The translations under genes and the position numbers were made by a program. The notes below the pieces were generated by a model. The model ran no database searches and was not told the DNA's origin. It saw only the letters and a list, made by a program, of their open reading frames with translations. This document shows, in pieces, positions 16,007-25,600 of a DNA stretch of 36,293 bases (positions are counted from its first letter, which is position 1; every line of letters starts with the position of its first letter). This stretch comes from Hungatella sp. (GTDB lineage Bacteria > Bacillota > Clostridia > Lachnospirales > Lachnospiraceae). The DNA is taken from the NCBI GenBank assembly GCA_022795805.1, contig JAAWHK010000018.1, forward strand, positions 1 through 36,293. The letters are read 5' to 3'.

Positions 16007-16729
16007 TCAGGCTGCGGTAAATGCCGTCCAGACCACGGAAACCATCAGCGTGGGAAGCATGTTGGCCACCTTGATTTTTTTGCCCCAGATCAGGTTGACG
16101 CCGACACAGAAGATCAGCATGGAACCGGTAAGGGATAAATTGTCGAGGGCAGAGGCAGTCATAAGCGGCGCGATCACCCTGGCCAACAGTGTGATGCTGC
16201 CCTGAAACACGGCCACGGGGATGGCGGAAAAAAGGCAGCCTTTTCCCATGGAAGCGGTCATAACCAGAATGATGATGAAGTCCAGCACCGCTTTGGCCGC
16301 GAGAATGGAGAAGTCGCCCTGAATGCCGTCCCGGATCGCGCCCACCACAGCCATGGCGCCGATGCAGACGGTCAGGGAAGCGTTGACAAAGCCCTCCACG
16401 AACATCAGATCACCGCTGCTTCCTGTCTTCGCTTTCAGCCAGTTTCCGAAAGACTCCAGATGGTATTCAATATTGAGAAGCTCTCCCAACAGGGATCCAA
16501 GAGTGAAACTGCCGATTACTATCATGGTGTGGCCGCTGATCAGGCCGCTTTCGGTGACAGACATCATCTTCTCCAGGGTTCCGGCGATGCCGATGAAGAT
16601 AACGCAGAGACCGCAGGCTGAGTTCAGAGTGTCCTGATAGCGGGAAGTCATAAATTTTCCGAACACCAGGCCGGCCAGTCCTCCGGCCGCGATAGCGGCG
16701 GTATTTATAAGCGTTCCAAGTCCTGTCAT
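16007..16729 (-). CDS. DUF554 family membrane protein
   Basis: A 240-residue hydrophobic protein with six or seven membrane helices, the only gene on the minus strand. The start (GLGTLINTAAIAAGGLAGLVFGK) and the later GDLMFVEGFVNASLTVCIGAMAVVGAI are typical of the DUF554 (YdfK-like) family. Its role is unknown, although a transport or channel function is often assumed. GGGGAA lies upstream of ATG at 16729. It is divergent from the glycosylase gene and convergent with the transposase remnant, so it forms its own transcription unit. Confidence 0.88.
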   Translation of the reverse strand: MTGLGTLINTAAIAAGGLAGLVFGKFMTSRYQDTLNSACGLCVIFIGIAGTLEKMMSVTESGLISGHTMIVIGSFTLGSLLGELLNIEYHLESFGNWLKAKTGSSGDLMFVEGFVNASLTVCIGAMAVVGAIRDGIQGDFSILAAKAVLDFIIILVMTASMGKGCLFSAIPVAVFQGSITLLARVIAPLMTASALDNLSLTGSMLIFCVGVNLIWGKKIKVANMLPTLMVSVVWTAFTAA

Positions 16730-16780
16730 GATTCGTTCCCCTTTTTATTGTAAATCAAATGATAGAAAAAACCAGAAATG

Positions 16781-16809
16781 ATTATAGCACTTTATTTCTT
16801 ATTTTTAAA
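16781..16809 (-). promoter_or_regulatory. Promoter candidate for the DUF554 gene
   Basis: Read on the minus strand, TTTAAA (16804-16809) is followed after 17 bases by a perfect TATAAT (16781-16786). The start codon is about 50 bases downstream at 16729. The site lies in the AT-rich gap shared with the divergent glycosylase gene and overlaps where that gene's own promoter should be. Confidence 0.6.
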
Positions 16810-16842
16810 GACATAAAATTTGAGAACAGGAGAGAAACAGCC

Positions 16843-17424
16843 ATGGAATGGGCAGACGGAAAAATAAGATGCAGATGGGCAAACCCAAAAAATGAAACGT
16901 ATATTGATTACCACGACAGGGAGTGGGGGATTCCCGTATACGATGACCAAAAACTGTTCGAGATGCTGGTACTGGAATCCTTTCAGGCCGGCCTGTCTTG
17001 GGAGTGTGTGCTCAATAAAAGAGAATCATTCAGGAAGGCATTTGACGGGTTTGATGTGGAGAAGGTTAGGAGGTATGATGAAAAGCAGGTAAACCGGCTG
17101 CGGGATAATCCGGATATTATCCGCAACAGGCTGAAAATACGGGCGGCAGTCACCAACGCGGACGTATTTTGTCAGATTCAGAAAGAATGGGGAAGCTTTT
17201 CCGATTATCTGTGGCACTGGACAGAGGGGAAGGTGATTTTTGAGCAAGGTCTGGCCAGTTCAGACCTGTCCGACCGGATGTCGTCGGACCTTAAAAAACG
17301 GGGAATGAAGTTTGTGGGTACCACTATTATCTATGCCTACATGCAGGCGGTAGGGGTAATCTGCTCCCATGAGGAAGGGTGTTTTCTGGAACACAGAAAG
17401 GAAACCGGTGCCGTGAAAGTCTGA
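16843..17424 (+). CDS. tag: DNA-3-methyladenine glycosylase I
   Basis: Removes 3-methyladenine from alkylated DNA and starts base-excision repair in the cytosol. From ATG at 16843 (AGGAGAG upstream) it has 193 residues, close to the usual length. The frame continues upstream to 16759, but that extension is low-complexity and lacks family similarity. The zinc site is complete: Cys10 near the start (RCRWA), His24 in YHDREWG, and His176 with Cys180 in CSHEEGC. The base-pocket segment FEMLVLESFQAGLSWECVL is also typical. It stands alone between the DUF554 and GH13 genes. Confidence 0.95.
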   Translation: MEWADGKIRCRWANPKNETYIDYHDREWGIPVYDDQKLFEMLVLESFQAGLSWECVLNKRESFRKAFDGFDVEKVRRYDEKQVNRLRDNPDIIRNRLKIRAAVTNADVFCQIQKEWGSFSDYLWHWTEGKVIFEQGLASSDLSDRMSSDLKKRGMKFVGTTIIYAYMQAVGVICSHEEGCFLEHRKETGAVKV

Positions 17425-17454
17425 TTGCGGTTACCCTCTGCCTTGTGGTATAAT
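17425..17454 (+). promoter_or_regulatory. Promoter of the GH13 gene
   Basis: TTGCGG (17425-17430), an 18-base spacer and a perfect TATAAT (17449-17454), with TG at 17446-17447 giving an extended -10 box. The -35 begins right after the glycosylase stop codon region, so the GH13 gene has its own promoter. A leader of about 70 bases precedes the start at 17532. Confidence 0.75.
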
Positions 17455-17531
17455 AGGAAAAAATGTATTTCACCGGGGACATGGCAGAAACGGGCTGCGG
17501 TGAAAAATATGTATTTGGGAGGGAAAGACAT

Positions 17532-19388
17532 ATGGCATGGTATGATGAGGCTGTATTCTATCACATGTATCCTTTGGGGCTTACAGGGGCGCCGAAAACC
17601 AATTCCTACGGGGAGCCGGAACACAGGCTGAATACGCTGCTGCCGTGGATAACTCACATAAGGGAGATTGGCTGCAACGCGCTCTATATCGGGCCGCTGT
17701 TTGAATCGGTGGGCCATGGGTATGAGACTACGGACTATAAAAAGCTGGACAGCCGCCTTGGGACCAACGAAGATCTGTCGGGTTTTGTGGAGGCGTGTCA
17801 CAGGCAGGGAATCCGGGTTATACTGGACGGTGTGTTCAACCACACGGGAAGAGATTTCTTCGCGTTCCAGGATATTAAGAAAAACCGGGAGAATTCCCCC
17901 TACAGAGATTGGTACTGCAATGTGAATTTCTGGGGAAACAACGAATACAACGACGGATTTTCCTACGAAAACTGGGGCGGGTACGATCTTCTGGCAAAAT
18001 TAAACCAGAATAATCCTGCGGTAAGAGAGTATATCTGTGACGTGATCCGGTTCTGGGCCAGGGAATTTAAGATCGACGGTATCCGCCTGGACGCGGCAGA
18101 TGTTCTGGATTTTGGGTATATGCAGGCGTTAAGGCAGACGGCCAGGGACATCGGGCCGGAATTCTGGCTTATGGGGGAGGTGATCCACGGCGATTACTCC
18201 AGGTGGGTCAACGAAGGAACCCTTCATTCCGTTACCAATTACCACCTGCACAAGGCTCTGTATTCAGGGCACAATGACCATAATTACTTTGAGATTGCCC
18301 ATACGGTCAGGCGGCTTTACGGGATGGGAGGCAGCCAGCCTGACGGGCTGAAGCTTTACAATTTTGTGGACAACCACGATGTGGAGCGGATCTACACAAA
18401 GCTGAGCAACAAGGCACATTTTGTTCCCGTCCATATTCTTTTGTACACCCTGCCGGGAGTGCCGTCGGTGTACTACGGATCCGAGTTCGGAATCGAGGGG
18501 AAAAAGGATCGGTATTCCGACGATTCCCTGCGTCCGGCCCTTTCCCTGGAGGATTACAGGGATGCGCTAACAAACAACGACTGCACCCGGCTTATTGCGG
18601 CCCTGGGAAAGGCGCGCCAGAAGGTGAAGGCGCTTTCCTACGGGGATTATAAAGAGCTGGTCCTGACAAACCGGCAGTACGGATTTGCCCGCAGCTATGA
18701 CGGAAAGACCGTTGTCGTCGCGGTAAACAATGACGATTGTGATGCGCACATGAACCTGCCCGCAGGCAACGCACAGATCTACAAAGACGTCCTGACGGGG
18801 GAGACGGCCCAAGTCTGCGGCGGACATATCGGCATAACCGTGCCTGCCAACAGCGGCGGCATCTGGATTCCCGTTTTCGGAGAAAGCTGCGGTGAGGAGG
18901 AGCCTATATCGTGTGCGCCCCAAACCGTCCTGACGGAAGACGGATCAGGGAGGCAGCCGGCCAAGGAGAAAGAGGAGACCCGCAAGTCCAAAGAGATATG
19001 GGAACAGCCGGAGACATCCGGGGGTCAGGAAAGGGTTCACGGAGGGCATGCGGGGGAGACAGCCGCGGATGTGACAAAGGATAGGGAAGAGGAACCTGCG
19101 GCCCCCAAAAAGGAGAGATCCGCAGCAGAACCGGCGGAACGTGACGAGGAACAGCCGGACTCCGGACACAAGGCATGTGCCGATGAGGAACAGCCGGACA
19201 CGGAGGCGAAAAAGACGGATGGGGGAAGCAGGAAGAAAGCCTACGAGGAGATGACCATCGAGGAGCTTCAGCAGGCGATCCTGGACAGAATGGCCATGAA
19301 CGGTCCCATAACCGACAGGATGCGCCGGGATGTTATGGAGAACGTGTATCACAACTCCCTGCTCAACTGGATCAGGAGTTTTCATTAA
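17532..19388 (+). CDS. Alpha-amylase family (GH13) glycosidase with charged C-terminal tail
   Basis: A cytosolic alpha-glucan or maltodextrin-acting enzyme, 618 residues. ATG at 17532 is chosen because GGGAGGG precedes it by seven bases and the protein then starts MAWYDEAVFYHMYPLG, as in related GH13 enzymes; the frame is open from 17463. The catalytic triad is complete: Asp187 in GIRLDAAD, Glu216 in LMGEV and Asp283 in FVDNHD. The barrel ends near residue 380, followed by a beta domain to about 450. Residues 455-575 are an unusual Glu/Lys/Pro-rich, probably disordered linker with a repeated DEEQPD. It leads to a conserved-looking helical end (EELQQAILDRMAMNG ... NSLLNWIRSF). Exact substrate is not determinable. 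Confidence 0.88.
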   Translation: MAWYDEAVFYHMYPLGLTGAPKTNSYGEPEHRLNTLLPWITHIREIGCNALYIGPLFESVGHGYETTDYKKLDSRLGTNEDLSGFVEACHRQGIRVILDGVFNHTGRDFFAFQDIKKNRENSPYRDWYCNVNFWGNNEYNDGFSYENWGGYDLLAKLNQNNPAVREYICDVIRFWAREFKIDGIRLDAADVLDFGYMQALRQTARDIGPEFWLMGEVIHGDYSRWVNEGTLHSVTNYHLHKALYSGHNDHNYFEIAHTVRRLYGMGGSQPDGLKLYNFVDNHDVERIYTKLSNKAHFVPVHILLYTLPGVPSVYYGSEFGIEGKKDRYSDDSLRPALSLEDYRDALTNNDCTRLIAALGKARQKVKALSYGDYKELVLTNRQYGFARSYDGKTVVVAVNNDDCDAHMNLPAGNAQIYKDVLTGETAQVCGGHIGITVPANSGGIWIPVFGESCGEEEPISCAPQTVLTEDGSGRQPAKEKEETRKSKEIWEQPETSGGQERVHGGHAGETAADVTKDREEEPAAPKKERSAAEPAERDEEQPDSGHKACADEEQPDTEAKKTDGGSRKKAYEEMTIEELQQAILDRMAMNGPITDRMRRDVMENVYHNSLLNWIRSFH

Positions 19389-19413
19389 GAGCACAAAAGC
19401 AGAGCCTATACAA

Positions 19414-19440
19414 AAGCGCTGTCCGGTCCGGGCAGCGCTT
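19414..19440 (+). repeat. Inverted repeat between GH13 and DUF1848 genes
   Basis: AAGCGCTG (19414-19421) pairs with CAGCGCTT (19433-19440), extended by CC/GG inside. The next bases are GCGGTTTA rather than a T-run, so it may be a weak terminator, an RNA-stabilising hairpin or a processing site. Confidence 0.4.
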
Positions 19441-19502
19441 GCGGTTTACGGGACTGCACACAAAATCTCGGAATCAGTATTACCCGAATATGGAGGAGGC
19501 AG

Positions 19503-20444
19503 ATGATGATCTTAAATACAGGAAGCAGAACCGACATCCCGGCATATTACAGCTCATGGTTTTACAACCGCATACGGGAGGGATACGTGCTGGTCCGGAA
19601 CCCCTACAATCCGCCGCAGGTTACCAGATACAGGTTAAGCCCGAAAGTTATCGACATTCTGGTGTTCTGTACCAAAAATCCGCAGCCTATGTTTGACAAC
19701 CTGGACATGCTGAAGCCCTACATCTGTCTGTGGTACGTCACCATAACGCCCTACGGGCCGGATATAGAGCCCGATGTACCCCCGAAGGAGGCTGTGATGG
19801 AGAGTCTGAAAAGGTTATCGGAAAGACTGGGGAGTAAACGGGTTATCTGGAGATACGATCCTGTGGTGATCACGGAGAAATACTCCGTAAAATACCACAT
19901 AAGGGAATTTGAACAAATGGCCCGTTCCCTGTCCGGGTACACCGGTCAGTGCGTCGTAAGTTTTATCGATCTGTATGAGAAAACAAAACGGAATTTTGGG
20001 GCGGCAGAGCAGGTATCCCCAAGGGATCAGAGGCGGCTTGTGGAGGCCTTCTCCGGGGCGGCAGGGGAAAATCACATGGAGATCCATCTGTGCTGTGAGG
20101 ACGAGTCTCTGGTCACGGACCACGTGGACGCCAAAGGATGCATGTCAAAAGAGGTTCTAGAGAACGCGGCGGGATACAGAATGACAATGCCGAATAAAAG
20201 ATACAGGCGCCGGGGATGCAGCTGTGTTCTGGGGGCGGATATCGGCGCCTACAATACATGCGGCCACGGGTGCCTGTACTGCTATGCCAACTACGACCGA
20301 AAAACGGTCGTCCGCAATATGGCCTGCCACGACGAAAATTCCCCGTTTCTTATCGGACACGGTCTGGAAGGCGACGTGATCCGGGAGGCGAAACAGGAGC
20401 TGTGGAGGGACAATCAGATAAGCCTGTTTTATAAGCCTGTGTGA
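19503..20444 (+). CDS. DUF1848 family protein with radical-SAM-like cysteine cluster
   Basis: A 313-residue cytosolic protein. The N-terminal two-thirds (SRTDIPAYYSSWFYNRI, VFCTKNPQPM, RVIWRYDPVVI) match the DUF1848 family, whose function is unknown. The C-terminus carries Cys239-x-Cys241, then Cys253-GHG-Cys257-LY-Cys260-YA. The last three follow the CX3CX2C pattern of radical SAM iron-sulfur sites, though at the wrong end for a standard radical SAM enzyme. GGAGGAGG at 19492-19499 lies close to ATG 19503; the next codon is also ATG (19506) and is better spaced. No operon partner is evident, since 89 bases and a promoter separate it from plsX. Confidence 0.88.
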   Translation: MMILNTGSRTDIPAYYSSWFYNRIREGYVLVRNPYNPPQVTRYRLSPKVIDILVFCTKNPQPMFDNLDMLKPYICLWYVTITPYGPDIEPDVPPKEAVMESLKRLSERLGSKRVIWRYDPVVITEKYSVKYHIREFEQMARSLSGYTGQCVVSFIDLYEKTKRNFGAAEQVSPRDQRRLVEAFSGAAGENHMEIHLCCEDESLVTDHVDAKGCMSKEVLENAAGYRMTMPNKRYRRRGCSCVLGADIGAYNTCGHGCLYCYANYDRKTVVRNMACHDENSPFLIGHGLEGDVIREAKQELWRDNQISLFYKPV

Positions 20445-20458
20445 TATTTAAAAAAGTG

Positions 20459-20487
20459 TTGATTTATAAAACAATATCGAGTATATT
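20459..20487 (+). promoter_or_regulatory. Promoter candidate for plsX
   Basis: TTGATT (20459-20464), a 17-base spacer and TATATT (20482-20487) lie about 45 bases before the plsX start, in the AT-rich gap after the DUF1848 gene. I did not recognise a FapR-type operator around it. Confidence 0.6.
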
Positions 20488-20533
20488 ATGTAATAGGTTA
20501 TCCAGGGCCCAGGGCCGGAAGGAGAGATCATTC

Positions 20534-21556
20534 ATGATAAAGATAGCTGTAGACGCCATGGGAGGCGATTACGCCCCCGGGGAGATGGTCAAGGGGGCTG
20601 TAGAGGCACTTAAGAAAAAAGAGCAGGTTCATGTGATCCTGGTAGGTCAGCAGGACAGGATTGAGAAAGAGCTGAAAGGGTACGCCTATCCCGCGGACAG
20701 ACTTTCCGTTGTCCATGCGTCTGAGGTCATCGAGACCGGGGAAGGACCGGTTAACGCTGTCAGGAAGAAGAAGGACTCCTCCATCGTGGTCGGTATGAAT
20801 CTGGTAAAAAAGCAGGAGGCGGATGCTTTCGTGTCTGCGGGAAGCTCAGGCGCCATTCTGGTGGGCGGCCAGATCATTGTGGGAAGGATACGGGGAGTGG
20901 AGCGGCCGCCGCTGGCCCCTCTGATTCCCACACAGAAGGGCGTGTCCCTGCTTATTGACTGCGGGGCCAATGTGGATGCCAGAGCCTCTCACCTGGTACA
21001 GTTTGCCAGAATGGGTTCTATTTATATGGAACATGTCATAGGCATTAAGCATCCCAGGGTTGCCATTGTGAACATCGGCGCGGAGGAGGAGAAGGGCAAT
21101 GCCCTGGTGAAGGAGACATTTCCTCTTCTGAAAGCATGTGAGGACATTCACTTTATCGGCAGCATAGAGGCCAGGGAGATCCCGCGGGGGGAGGCGGACG
21201 TCATTGTCAGCGAGGCATTTGTGGGCAATGTGATCCTGAAACTGTACGAGGGCGTAGGCGCCACCATGCTGAGTATGATAAAGAGCGGCCTTATGTCCGG
21301 CTTTAAGAGCAAGATCGGAGCCCTGCTGGTGAAGCCGGCTTTAAAGGAGACCTTGAAGGCATTTGATGCCAGCCAGTACGGCGGAGCGCCCCTTCTGGGC
21401 CTGAAAGGCCTGGTGGTCAAGGCCCACGGCAACTCAAAATCCGTGGAGGTGTGCAACTCCATTCTTCAGTGCGTCACCTTCAAGGAACAGCAGATTAACG
21501 AAAAAATTAAGGAGTGCCTGCAGCCAAATAAAGAGCAGGAGCAAAAAGAACAGTAA
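20534..21556 (+). CDS. plsX: Phosphate acyltransferase PlsX
   Basis: Converts acyl-ACP and phosphate to acyl-phosphate, the acyl donor for PlsY in the first step of phospholipid synthesis; a peripheral membrane enzyme. The chosen ATG at 20534 gives 340 residues starting [15 protein letters not shown], the PlsX signature, with GGAAGGAGAG just upstream. [13 protein letters not shown] and [10 protein letters not shown] are further family motifs. The last residues are a Lys/Glu/Gln-rich tail (KEQEQKEQ). The acyl carrier protein gene follows after 43 bases, a common pairing. The rpmF gene that often precedes plsX in Gram-positive bacteria is absent. Confidence 0.96.
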   Translation: MIKIAVDAMGGDYAPGEMVKGAVEALKKKEQVHVILVGQQDRIEKELKGYAYPADRLSVVHASEVIETGEGPVNAVRKKKDSSIVVGMNLVKKQEADAFVSAGSSGAILVGGQIIVGRIRGVERPPLAPLIPTQKGVSLLIDCGANVDARASHLVQFARMGSIYMEHVIGIKHPRVAIVNIGAEEEKGNALVKETFPLLKACEDIHFIGSIEAREIPRGEADVIVSEAFVGNVILKLYEGVGATMLSMIKSGLMSGFKSKIGALLVKPALKETLKAFDASQYGGAPLLGLKGLVVKAHGNSKSVEVCNSILQCVTFKEQQINEKIKECLQPNKEQEQKEQ

Positions 21557-21599
21557 AAGCAAAAAGCAGCAAATTAAAAAGAGAGGAAGGTTTATTAGT

Positions 21600-21830
21600 A
21601 TGGAATTTGAAAAATTACAGGGGATTATTGCAGAGGTGCTGAATGTCAGTGAAGACGAGATCACTACATCCACCACATTCGTAGACGATTTAGGCGCTGA
21701 CTCCCTGGATATTTTCGAGATTATCGCTGCCATTGAGGAGCAGTTCGATATCGAGATTCCACAGGAGGACGCAGAGAAGATCGTAACCGTAGGAGATGCC
21801 GTGGAGCAGATCCGGAACGTGCTGAACTAA
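21600..21830 (+). CDS. acpP: Acyl carrier protein
   Basis: Carries growing acyl chains on a phosphopantetheine arm. At 76 residues it is acidic and of normal length. The attachment site is Ser35 in the motif DLGADSLD. The start at 21600 follows GAGAGGAAGG by about ten bases. It is co-oriented with plsX, which uses acyl-ACP as substrate, and an intrinsic terminator follows immediately. Confidence 0.97.
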   Translation: MEFEKLQGIIAEVLNVSEDEITTSTTFVDDLGADSLDIFEIIAAIEEQFDIEIPQEDAEKIVTVGDAVEQIRNVLN

Positions 21831-21844
21831 GACACTGATAGACG

Positions 21845-21870
21845 AAAAAGCCCTAGGATTAGGGCTTTTT
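21845..21870 (+). terminator. Intrinsic terminator after acpP
   Basis: A perfect 11-pair stem, AAAAAGCCCTA (21845-21855) with TAGGGCTTTTT (21860-21870), around a GGAT loop and ending in a T-run. It ends the plsX-acpP message, or partly attenuates readthrough into rnc, which begins 22 bases later without an obvious promoter. Confidence 0.85.
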
Positions 21871-21892
21871 CCCTCTATATGAGGAGGCGTAC

Positions 21893-22615
21893 ATGAACCG
21901 AAAACTGATAGAACTGGAGCAGAGGATCGGATATCGTTTTGAGGACAGAGGACTTCTGTTCAAGGCCATGACCCACAGCTCCTATGCCAACGAACACCGC
22001 ATAGACAAGGCGGACTGCAACGAGCGTCTGGAGTTTCTGGGGGACGCGGTGCTGGAGGTGGTGTCCAGCGATTATCTCTACCACAGATACCCGGAGCTTC
22101 CGGAGGGAGAACTGAGCAAGATGCGGGCCAGCATTGTGTGCGAGCCCACGCTGGCGCTGTGCGCCGGGGATATTGAGCTGGGCGGATACCTGCTTTTAGG
22201 CAAGGGTGAGGAGGCTACAGGCGGGCGGGGGAGAAACTCCGTGGTGTCCGATGCCATGGAGGCCCTCATAGGGGCCATTTACCTGGATGGTGGTTTTGCT
22301 AGTGTAAAAGAGTTTATACATGGATTTGTGTTAAACGATATTGAGCATAAACAGCTCTTTTTTGATAGCAAGACTATTTTACAGGAGATGGTGCAGGCTT
22401 CGGGGAGCGAGCCCCTGAGCTACGAACTGATCCGGGAGGAAGGGCCCGACCACAACAAGACCTTTGAGGCCAGGGCGCTGGTAGGTCTCAGGGAGATCGG
22501 GCGGGGAACCGGGAGAACCAAGAAGGCAGCGGAGAGTATGGCTGCTTATCGGGGAATCTTGTGGCTGAAAGGGACAGACTATGTATCTGAAGAGTATAGA
22601 AGTACAGGGGTTTAA
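21893..22615 (+). CDS. rnc: Ribonuclease III
   Basis: Cuts double-stranded RNA, including rRNA precursors. 240 residues, with GAGGAGG eight bases before ATG 21893. The catalytic signature NERLEFLGDAVLEVV is near residues 42-56, the second acidic site (VSDAMEALIGAIYLDGG) is near 118-134, and a double-stranded RNA binding domain fills the C-terminal third, with FEARALVG and the final KKAAESMAAY helix. The gene overlaps the smc start by 35 bases. Expression probably depends on readthrough of the acpP terminator or an unseen promoter. Confidence 0.97.
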   Translation: MNRKLIELEQRIGYRFEDRGLLFKAMTHSSYANEHRIDKADCNERLEFLGDAVLEVVSSDYLYHRYPELPEGELSKMRASIVCEPTLALCAGDIELGGYLLLGKGEEATGGRGRNSVVSDAMEALIGAIYLDGGFASVKEFIHGFVLNDIEHKQLFFDSKTILQEMVQASGSEPLSYELIREEGPDHNKTFEARALVGLREIGRGTGRTKKAAESMAAYRGILWLKGTDYVSEEYRSTGV

Positions 22616-25600
22616 ATCATTTGCCAATAAGATCGTGTTCGAGTTTCACAACGGGATCACCGGGATCGTGGGCCCCAACGGAAGCGGCAAGAGCAACGTG
22701 GCGGACGCGGTGCGGTGGGTGCTGGGGGAGCAGCGGATCAAGCAGCTGCGGGGCTCCAGCATGCAGGACGTGATCTTTTCGGGGACGGAGACCAGGAAGC
22801 CCCAGGGCTTTGCCTATGTGGCGATCACCCTGGACAATTCGGACCACCAGCTGGCCATCGACTACGATCAGGTGACCGTGGCCAGGAGAATCTACCGCTC
22901 CGGTGAGAGCGAGTATCTGATCAACGGCAGCGCCTGCCGCTTAAAGGACATCAATGAGCTGTTTTACGATACGGGTATCGGAAAAGAGGGATACTCCATA
23001 ATCGGACAGGGACAGATCGACAAGATCCTAAGCGGCAAGCCGGAGGAGCGGCGGGAGCTGTTCGACGAGGCGGCGGGAATCGTAAAATTTAAGCGCCGCA
23101 AGGCCATCGCCCAGAAGAAGCTGGAGGATGAGAAGCAGAACCTGGTGCGTGTCAGCGACATCCTTTCGGAGCTGGAAAAGCAGGTGGGGCCTTTGGCCAG
23201 GCAGTCGGAGGCAGCCAGGGAGTACCTGCGGCTGAAGGAGGAGCTTAGAGCCTATGAGGTCAACATATTCCTCAACGAGAGCGCGGAGATCAGGGTTCAG
23301 CTGAAGGCCGCAGAGGACAGCGCCGCCGTGGTGTCCGGGGATTTGGACGAGACAAAGGCAGCCGCAGACCAAATCCGCGGGACGTACGAGGAGCTTTCAG
23401 AGACATTAAAGGAGCTGGAGGAGAAGATCGAGAACCGCCGCAGTGCAGCCGCCAGGGCGGGCATGGAGAAGGGCAGCCTGGAGGGCCGCATCAATGTGCT
23501 TCTGGAGCAGATCAACACGGAGCGCATGAACGAGGAACACATCAATGCCAGAAAAGGCGCCATCCGGCGGGAGATAGAGGAGAGGCAGCAGCAGACAGAG
23601 GACTACAAAACGAAGCACGTACAGCTTAAGGATCAGGTGCGGCAGGGGCGGGAAAAACAGGAGCAGGCCCAGGAGCGCCTGAGACAGGCCGACGAGGATA
23701 TTATGCTGCTGGATCAGAACATTGAGGCCGGAAAAAGCCGGATCATCCTGAATATGAACGAGAAAGCCTCCGCGTCGGCCAGACAGCAGCGGTTTGAGGC
23801 TATGATGGAGCAGGTCCAGGTGCGCCGGGCCGAAGTGGCCCAAAAGCTTTTAAAGTCCAAGAGCGACGAGTCGGTCCAGGAGGAGCACAAGAAGGCGGAG
23901 GAAGGCAGGCTTCGCCAGGTGGAGGAGCGCATCCAGGAGCTGACCTTAAGCCAGGGAAGCGGTGAGGAGCACATCGGACAGCTGGAGAGAGAGGTAAAAC
24001 GGCTGAACCGCAGCCTCAACGACAAACAGCAGGAGTACCACAAGGATTCCACGAAGCTGGAATCCCTCCGGAATCTGGCGGAGCGGTACGACGGATACGG
24101 CAACAGCATACGCCGGGTCATGGAGCTGAAATCCCGGGTTCCCGGCATCCACGGCGTGGTGGCGGACATTATCACCACCCAGAAGTCCTATGAGACGGCC
24201 ATTGAGACGGCTCTGGGGGGAAGTATCCAGAACATCGTGACGGATTCGGAGACCACGGCCAAACAGCTTATAGAGTACTTAAAGAAAAACAAATACGGCA
24301 GGGCCACGTTCCTCCCGCTGACCAGCGTTGGGTCCAAGGGGGGATTCCCCCAGGAGAAGGCGTTGGGAGAGCCAGGGGTTCTGGGTCTGGCCAGTGAACT
24401 GGTGCATGCGGATAAGAAGTACGAGGGGCTTGTGGGGTATCTGCTGGGCCGAGTGGTGGTGGCGGACAACATTGACAACGCCATCGCGCTGTCCAGAAAA
24501 TACCGGTATTCCCTGAGGATCGTCACACTGGACGGGGAACTTTTAAGCGCCGGCGGATCCATGACGGGAGGAGCCTTCAAGAATACCAGCAATCTGCTGG
24601 GACGAAAGAGGGAGATCGAGGAGCTGGAGCGGCGGTGTGAGAAGGCGCTGAAGGCCGCCGATCTGATCCAGCAGGAGCTGGCCATGAACGAAGAGCAGCT
24701 GAAACAGCAGCGGGAAGACGTGGAGCACGTAAGGCAGCAGAAACAGGATGCCTTTCTGGAACAGAATACCATAAAGATGAATCTGGCCCAGATGGACGAC
24801 AAGATCCTGGAGATCGCGGAGTCCTCCAGGGATATGGTCCTGGAAAACAGCCACCTGGAGGAGCAGATCAGAGAGATTGAGAGAAACTTAAAGGAGCTGG
24901 CCGTCCAGGCGGCGGAGCTGGAATCCAGAAGCGGCGACGAGGAAAAGCAGATCGAAGCTCTGACCCGGCAGCTGGAGAAAGCCAGGGAGGGCCGTGAGCA
25001 GATGTCCGGGGAGCTGTCCGTGGCTCAGCTGGAAAGCGCCAACCTGCAGCAGAAATACGAATTCCTTCTGGAGAACGACCGCCGTGTGCGGGGTGAGACG
25101 GACAAGCTTAGGGAGGAGCTGGCCCGGCTGGACGAAAGCAGCGGGGAGAGCAGCGATGCCATTGAACAAAAAAACCGGGAGATCCAGGATCTGGAGGAGA
25201 AGATCGAGACCGCAGTCAGGGAGGCGGAAAAGCTCACCCGGGAGGGTGAGTCCTATGTGCAGGCCAGAGATGTGAAGACCGGGGAACAGAAGCAGCTGTT
25301 TGACAGGCGGGAGGAGCTGGCGGGCCGCATGAGCCGCCTGGATAAGGAGCTGTTCCGCCTTCAGAGCCAGAAGGAGAAGCTGGAGGAGCGGCTGGAGCGC
25401 CATGTGGAGTACATGTGGAGCGAGTACGAACTGACCAAGACCGCGGCCGAAGAATACCGCAATCCCCAGTGGAGTTCCCTGCCGGATATGAAGCGCCAGG
25501 CCGGCGCGCTGAGGGATTCCGTCAAAGCCCTGGGCAATGTCAACGTCAACGCGATCGAGGACTACAAGGAGATCTCTGAGCGGTATGAGTTTATGAGGAC

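Noticed and set aside
15966-16205. Plus-strand open frame of 79 codons downstream of the transposase remnant
   Set aside because: It is mostly antisense to the DUF554 gene and has no family similarity.
19414-19440. Intrinsic terminator after the GH13 gene
   Set aside because: The hairpin is good but is not followed by a T-run, so it is listed only as an inverted repeat.
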